64,000 nucleotides of DNA from Oceanobacillus profundus (lineage in GTDB: Bacteria > Bacillota > Bacilli > Bacillales > Amphibacillaceae): contig NZ_QWEH01000002.1 of NCBI RefSeq assembly GCF_003515705.1, positions 372,001 through 436,000 on the forward strand. Reading direction: 5' to 3'. Below are positions 61,580-64,000 of this stretch, in pieces. The notes beneath the pieces were generated by a model. The model saw nothing but the letters and a program-made list of their open reading frames with translations, searched no databases and had not been told where the DNA came from. Numbering within the stretch: the first letter of the stretch is position 1; each line of letters opens with the position of its first letter. Position numbers and translations under genes: made by a program.

Positions 61580-62179
61580 ATGGAGCGTAAATCCTTAATT
61601 AAAAAGTTTGATAAACAAGCAAATAAGTATAACAAACGCCGCAAAAACGATAGTGCTTATCGGTTTCGTGAGCGGATTTTTCAAGATGTAGAAGGAAAGG
61701 TTTTAGAGGTTGGTATTGGTTCTGGTCTTAATTTTCCCTTCTATAATAAAGACGTTGAATTGACTGGGGTGGATTTCAGTGGTGAAATGATGAAGGTAGC
61801 GCAATTGGCCGCAAAAGAATTTCCTTTTAAAGCTACATTCATAAAAGAAGATGTTGAGTCTGTGAAATTTAACGAAAGCATTTTTGATACGATTGTATCT
61901 TCAACAACTTTATGCGCGTATCAAAATCCTGTCATTGTCTTAAACAACTTTCAAAAATGGTGTAAGCCAGGAGGGAAAATACTTATGATGGAGCATGGAA
62001 TCAGTACGAACAAACCATTATCATGGCTACAAAAATCATTGGATCCGTTGGCATTAAAATTTGTAGGGTGCCACCAGGACAGAAATATTAGTGAAATTGT
62101 AAAAAAATCTAGTTTACAACTTATTAAGGAAGAGCGTTATATGGCGGGTTGCCTATATTTGATATGGGCTAAACCATAA
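61580..62179 (+). CDS. Class I SAM-dependent methyltransferase
   Basis: A 199-residue methyltransferase with motif I GKVLEVGIGSGLNFPFY, the acidic end of strand 2 (VELTGVDFSGEMM), IKEDVESVKF and motif IV TIVSSTTLCAYQNP. The PGGKILMMEHG segment resembles the UbiE/methyltransferase-11 group. It acts in the cytosol, probably on a small molecule or lipid; substrate unknown. GAAAGGGAT precedes the ATG. No neighbour shares its direction closely enough to suggest an operon. Confidence 0.85.
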   Translation: MERKSLIKKFDKQANKYNKRRKNDSAYRFRERIFQDVEGKVLEVGIGSGLNFPFYNKDVELTGVDFSGEMMKVAQLAAKEFPFKATFIKEDVESVKFNESIFDTIVSSTTLCAYQNPVIVLNNFQKWCKPGGKILMMEHGISTNKPLSWLQKSLDPLALKFVGCHQDRNISEIVKKSSLQLIKEERYMAGCLYLIWAKP

Positions 62180-62244
62180 GGATTCAATGATCGCGTGAAG
62201 TTTTTATCAAACTTTATAGTTACAATAATCTATAAATGTAAACA

Positions 62245-62274
62245 TTTACATACATATTGTATGTATGTTAAAAT
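62245..62274 (+). promoter_or_regulatory. Promoter with TetR-type palindromic operator
   Basis: TTTACA (62245-62250) and TAAAAT (62269-62274) are 18 bases apart. Between them lies a perfect inverted repeat ACATACATA-TTG-TATGTATGT (62248-62268). A second partial palindrome TGTAAACATTTACA (62237-62250) overlaps the -35. The TetR gene at the end of the same operon is the obvious ligand. Confidence 0.7.
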
Positions 62275-62305
62275 AAACTTAACTTATGATGAGGGTGTGA
62301 AGTGA

Positions 62306-62728
62306 ATGAGACTAAGTAGTTTTTACCCCGTATTGATGACACAGAAAGTAAAGGAAACAAGTGCATTCTATCAACAGTATTTTGGATTCTCAAGTGTTTT
62401 TGAAGCGGATTGGTACATGAGTTTGAAGCAAGAAGAGACTGGTGATGAATTAGCAATCCTGCAGTCTACTCATGAAACAGTGCCCTCTTCTTTTGGAAAT
62501 TCTGTACAAGGATTAATTCTTAATTTTGAAGTAGAAAATGTAGACGAAGTGTATCAGCAATTGATTAAGGAAGAACAGCTTCCATTACATCTCGATTTAC
62601 GTAACGAGGCATTTGGTCAAAGGCATTTTATTACAAGTGACCCAAATGGGGTATTGATTGATGTCATTACCGTTATTACTGCAGATCAGTCCTTTCAAGA
62701 TCATTACTTAGAGGAAGTGAGAGAGTAG
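62306..62728 (+). CDS. VOC (glyoxalase/bleomycin resistance) family protein
   Basis: A 140-residue vicinal-oxygen-chelate protein with two beta-alpha-beta-beta-beta modules: [55 protein letters not shown] and [18 protein letters not shown]. Members bind or modify small toxic molecules, or act as dioxygenases; no metal ligands can be assigned with confidence. GAGGGTG lies ahead of the ATG. First gene of an operon with the alkylation-repair-like gene and tetR. Confidence 0.82.
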   Translation: MRLSSFYPVLMTQKVKETSAFYQQYFGFSSVFEADWYMSLKQEETGDELAILQSTHETVPSSFGNSVQGLILNFEVENVDEVYQQLIKEEQLPLHLDLRNEAFGQRHFITSDPNGVLIDVITVITADQSFQDHYLEEVRE

Positions 62729-62736
62729 AAGTCATT

Positions 62737-63519
62737 ATGAGTGGATATACGCCATTAAAATATTACTTTGATAGGGAATTGGCTCTTCGGCTGGCATATT
62801 TAATTCAGGCGCAGTATCCTCATTTTACCAAGAAGTCTTTTGTGGATACTGTAGCCATAGAAGTTGAAAATATAGAATTAAAGGCTCGCGTTGAGGTAAT
62901 TGCGGACACATTAAAACAACATCTCCCTACTGATTACAAAGAAGCTTTAGCTGTCTTGTTAAAGATTTTGGGACCAGAAAATAATACAGAAGAAGGCATG
63001 TTTACCAAGGGCTATTTTCTAATGCCGATCGCTAAATTTGTCGAAAGCTACGGACTGGAGCATTTTGACTTATCCTTAAATGCAATATATGAAATAACAA
63101 AACGGCATACATCAGAGTATGCTATCCGACCTTATTTACATGCAGATACTGATCGCTGTATGGCCTATTTTCAAGATTGGATAAAGGATCCTAATTCACA
63201 TGTAAGAAGATTGGTGAGTGAAGGAACTCGACCAAGACTCCCATGGGCTAAAAAGATTCCTCCGTTAAAGGATAATGTCCAATACAATTTACGTTTGCTA
63301 GAGAATTTAATGCATGACAGCTCCCGCTATGTTCAAAAATCTGTAGCAAACCATATGAATGATTTAACAAAAGAAAATCCCGAAGCAGTCCTCAAATGGA
63401 TACAAAGGCTTATATCAGATAGTAATGGTATAAACCCTAAAATTATTAAAAACGGATTAAGAACATTGATAAAATCAAAGGATGAACATGCGTTGGAGTT
63501 ATTGCGTCAGGTGGAGTGA
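62737..63519 (+). CDS. AlkC-like DNA alkylation repair protein (HEAT-repeat glycosylase)
   Basis: A 260-residue, wholly helical HEAT-like repeat protein. The segment NSHVRRLVSEGTRPRLPWAK is the hallmark of the AlkC branch of HEAT-repeat DNA glycosylases, which remove N3-methyl adenine and cytosine lesions. It starts 8 bases after the VOC gene. Together with the VOC and TetR genes it suggests a response to alkylating or electrophilic compounds. Catalytic residues cannot be checked by eye. Confidence 0.83.
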   Translation: MSGYTPLKYYFDRELALRLAYLIQAQYPHFTKKSFVDTVAIEVENIELKARVEVIADTLKQHLPTDYKEALAVLLKILGPENNTEEGMFTKGYFLMPIAKFVESYGLEHFDLSLNAIYEITKRHTSEYAIRPYLHADTDRCMAYFQDWIKDPNSHVRRLVSEGTRPRLPWAKKIPPLKDNVQYNLRLLENLMHDSSRYVQKSVANHMNDLTKENPEAVLKWIQRLISDSNGINPKIIKNGLRTLIKSKDEHALELLRQVE

Positions 63520-63533
63520 GGAGTGTAGACAGC

Positions 63534-64000
63534 ATGAGAAAAAATAAAACGGAAACAGAACAAACAATACAAAATTTATTGGAAATAGCAAGACAGCATT
63601 TTATAGCGTGTGGATATGCGAACGTTACCTTAGAAGAGATTGCAAAAGAAGCAAATGTAACGAGGGGTGCCTTATATCATCATTTTAAAAATAAAAAAGG
63701 GATTTTTCTTGCCGTATTTGAAATGGTTCAAATAGAGATAAGGGAGTATGTAGAATCTGAGGCAGCAAAAAATAATGATAGCTGGCAGCAATTAATCAAC
63801 GGGTGCCGGGCTTTTCTGGAAGGGGCAGTACAATCGCATAATCAACGCATTCTTTTAATTGATGGCCCGGCCGTTTTAGGCTGGGATACCTTTAGAATAA
63901 TGGACGAAAAATATTCGATGAAATCACTGAAGGAACAATTACAGTTTATGCAGAAGCAGGATCTAATAAAGCCTTTTTCTGTAGAGGCAATGTCGCATTG
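63534..64000 (+). CDS. TetR/AcrR family regulator, partial (cut by window end)
   Basis: The first 155 codons of a TetR regulator. The DNA-binding domain reads IQNLLEIARQHFIACGYANV, LEEIAKEANVTRGALYHHFK and NKKGIFLAVFE; the ligand domain begins after that and runs off the window. It starts 15 bases after the AlkC-like gene with GAGGAG upstream, the third gene of the operon. It probably autorepresses through the palindrome at 62248-62268. Confidence 0.92.
   Translation, partial: MRKNKTETEQTIQNLLEIARQHFIACGYANVTLEEIAKEANVTRGALYHHFKNKKGIFLAVFEMVQIEIREYVESEAAKNNDSWQQLINGCRAFLEGAVQSHNQRILLIDGPAVLGWDTFRIMDEKYSMKSLKEQLQFMQKQDLIKPFSVEAMSH

Overview
The window is a chromosomal segment of a low-GC, Gram-positive, endospore-forming member of the Bacillaceae, most like Oceanobacillus/Virgibacillus. 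This is inferred from gene content and gene order, not from a database search. Strong AGGAGG-type ribosome sites, U-rich hairpin terminators and sporulation or germination genes (lytH, yunB, yutH, kapB, a GerA-type operon) all fit. Several stretches follow the Bacillus subtilis order: the yunE-D-C-B block, lytH-yutC-yutD-yutE-yutF-yutG-yutH-yutI-yuzD-dapF-yutM, yumC-yumB-yuiB-yuiC-yuiD-bioY, and the kapB/pgi/yugI/yugO neighbourhood. Na+-coupled transporters (NhaC type, NSS type) fit a salt-adapted lifestyle, but that is inference.

Layout. 1-20 kb: sufB (end of a suf operon), a glycine-riboswitch-controlled amino acid permease, AprX protease, a MarR/MFS pair behind a long palindrome, an alkaline-phosphatase-fold hydrolase, an orphan peptide-binding lipoprotein, an amidohydrolase, three membrane transporters and the yun genes. 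A lysine riboswitch then precedes an NhaC-family antiporter. 20-34 kb: an NSS transporter with its MetS-like small subunit, the lytH/yut block, a SufR-like Fe-S regulator, dapF and two Fe-S assembly proteins (Nfu, IscA type), then a decayed NERD-domain gene. 34-42 kb: YumC reductase, type II NADH dehydrogenase, yui genes, BioY behind a BirA-like operator, DeoD, a stand-alone HPr, KapB and a SodC-like lipoprotein. 42-54 kb: a GerA-type germinant receptor operon (A-C-B plus a 41-residue membrane peptide), a PatB-type C-S lyase, an ECF sigma factor with a membrane partner, pgi, yugI, the YugO potassium channel and a thioredoxin-like protein. 54-64 kb: an M42 aminopeptidase, a 1,429-residue bacillopeptidase F-like protease, an FMN riboswitch with RibU, a methyltransferase, and a VOC / AlkC-like / TetR operon cut by the window end.

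Most notable observations: (1) the lysine riboswitch is bracketed by two copies of a roughly 145-210 bp dispersed repeat, one in the leader before the aptamer and one between aptamer and terminator; (2) two genes (marR at 5828 and the GerA A-subunit at 42505) have well-placed ribosome sites but AUA and AUU where the start codon should be; (3) a near-perfect hairpin buries the ribosome site of yunB; (4) the SufR-like regulator has the cysteine spacing of SufR with the third cysteine changed to serine; (5) several cis-sites (MarR and TetR palindromes, BirA-like, Rex-like, ECF-type promoter) tie regulators to targets. Three families of dispersed intergenic repeats (A, B and C below) account for most of the long gaps. 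No CRISPR array, tRNA, rRNA, intact insertion sequence or phage was seen, and no strong candidate for a wholly new defence-type system.
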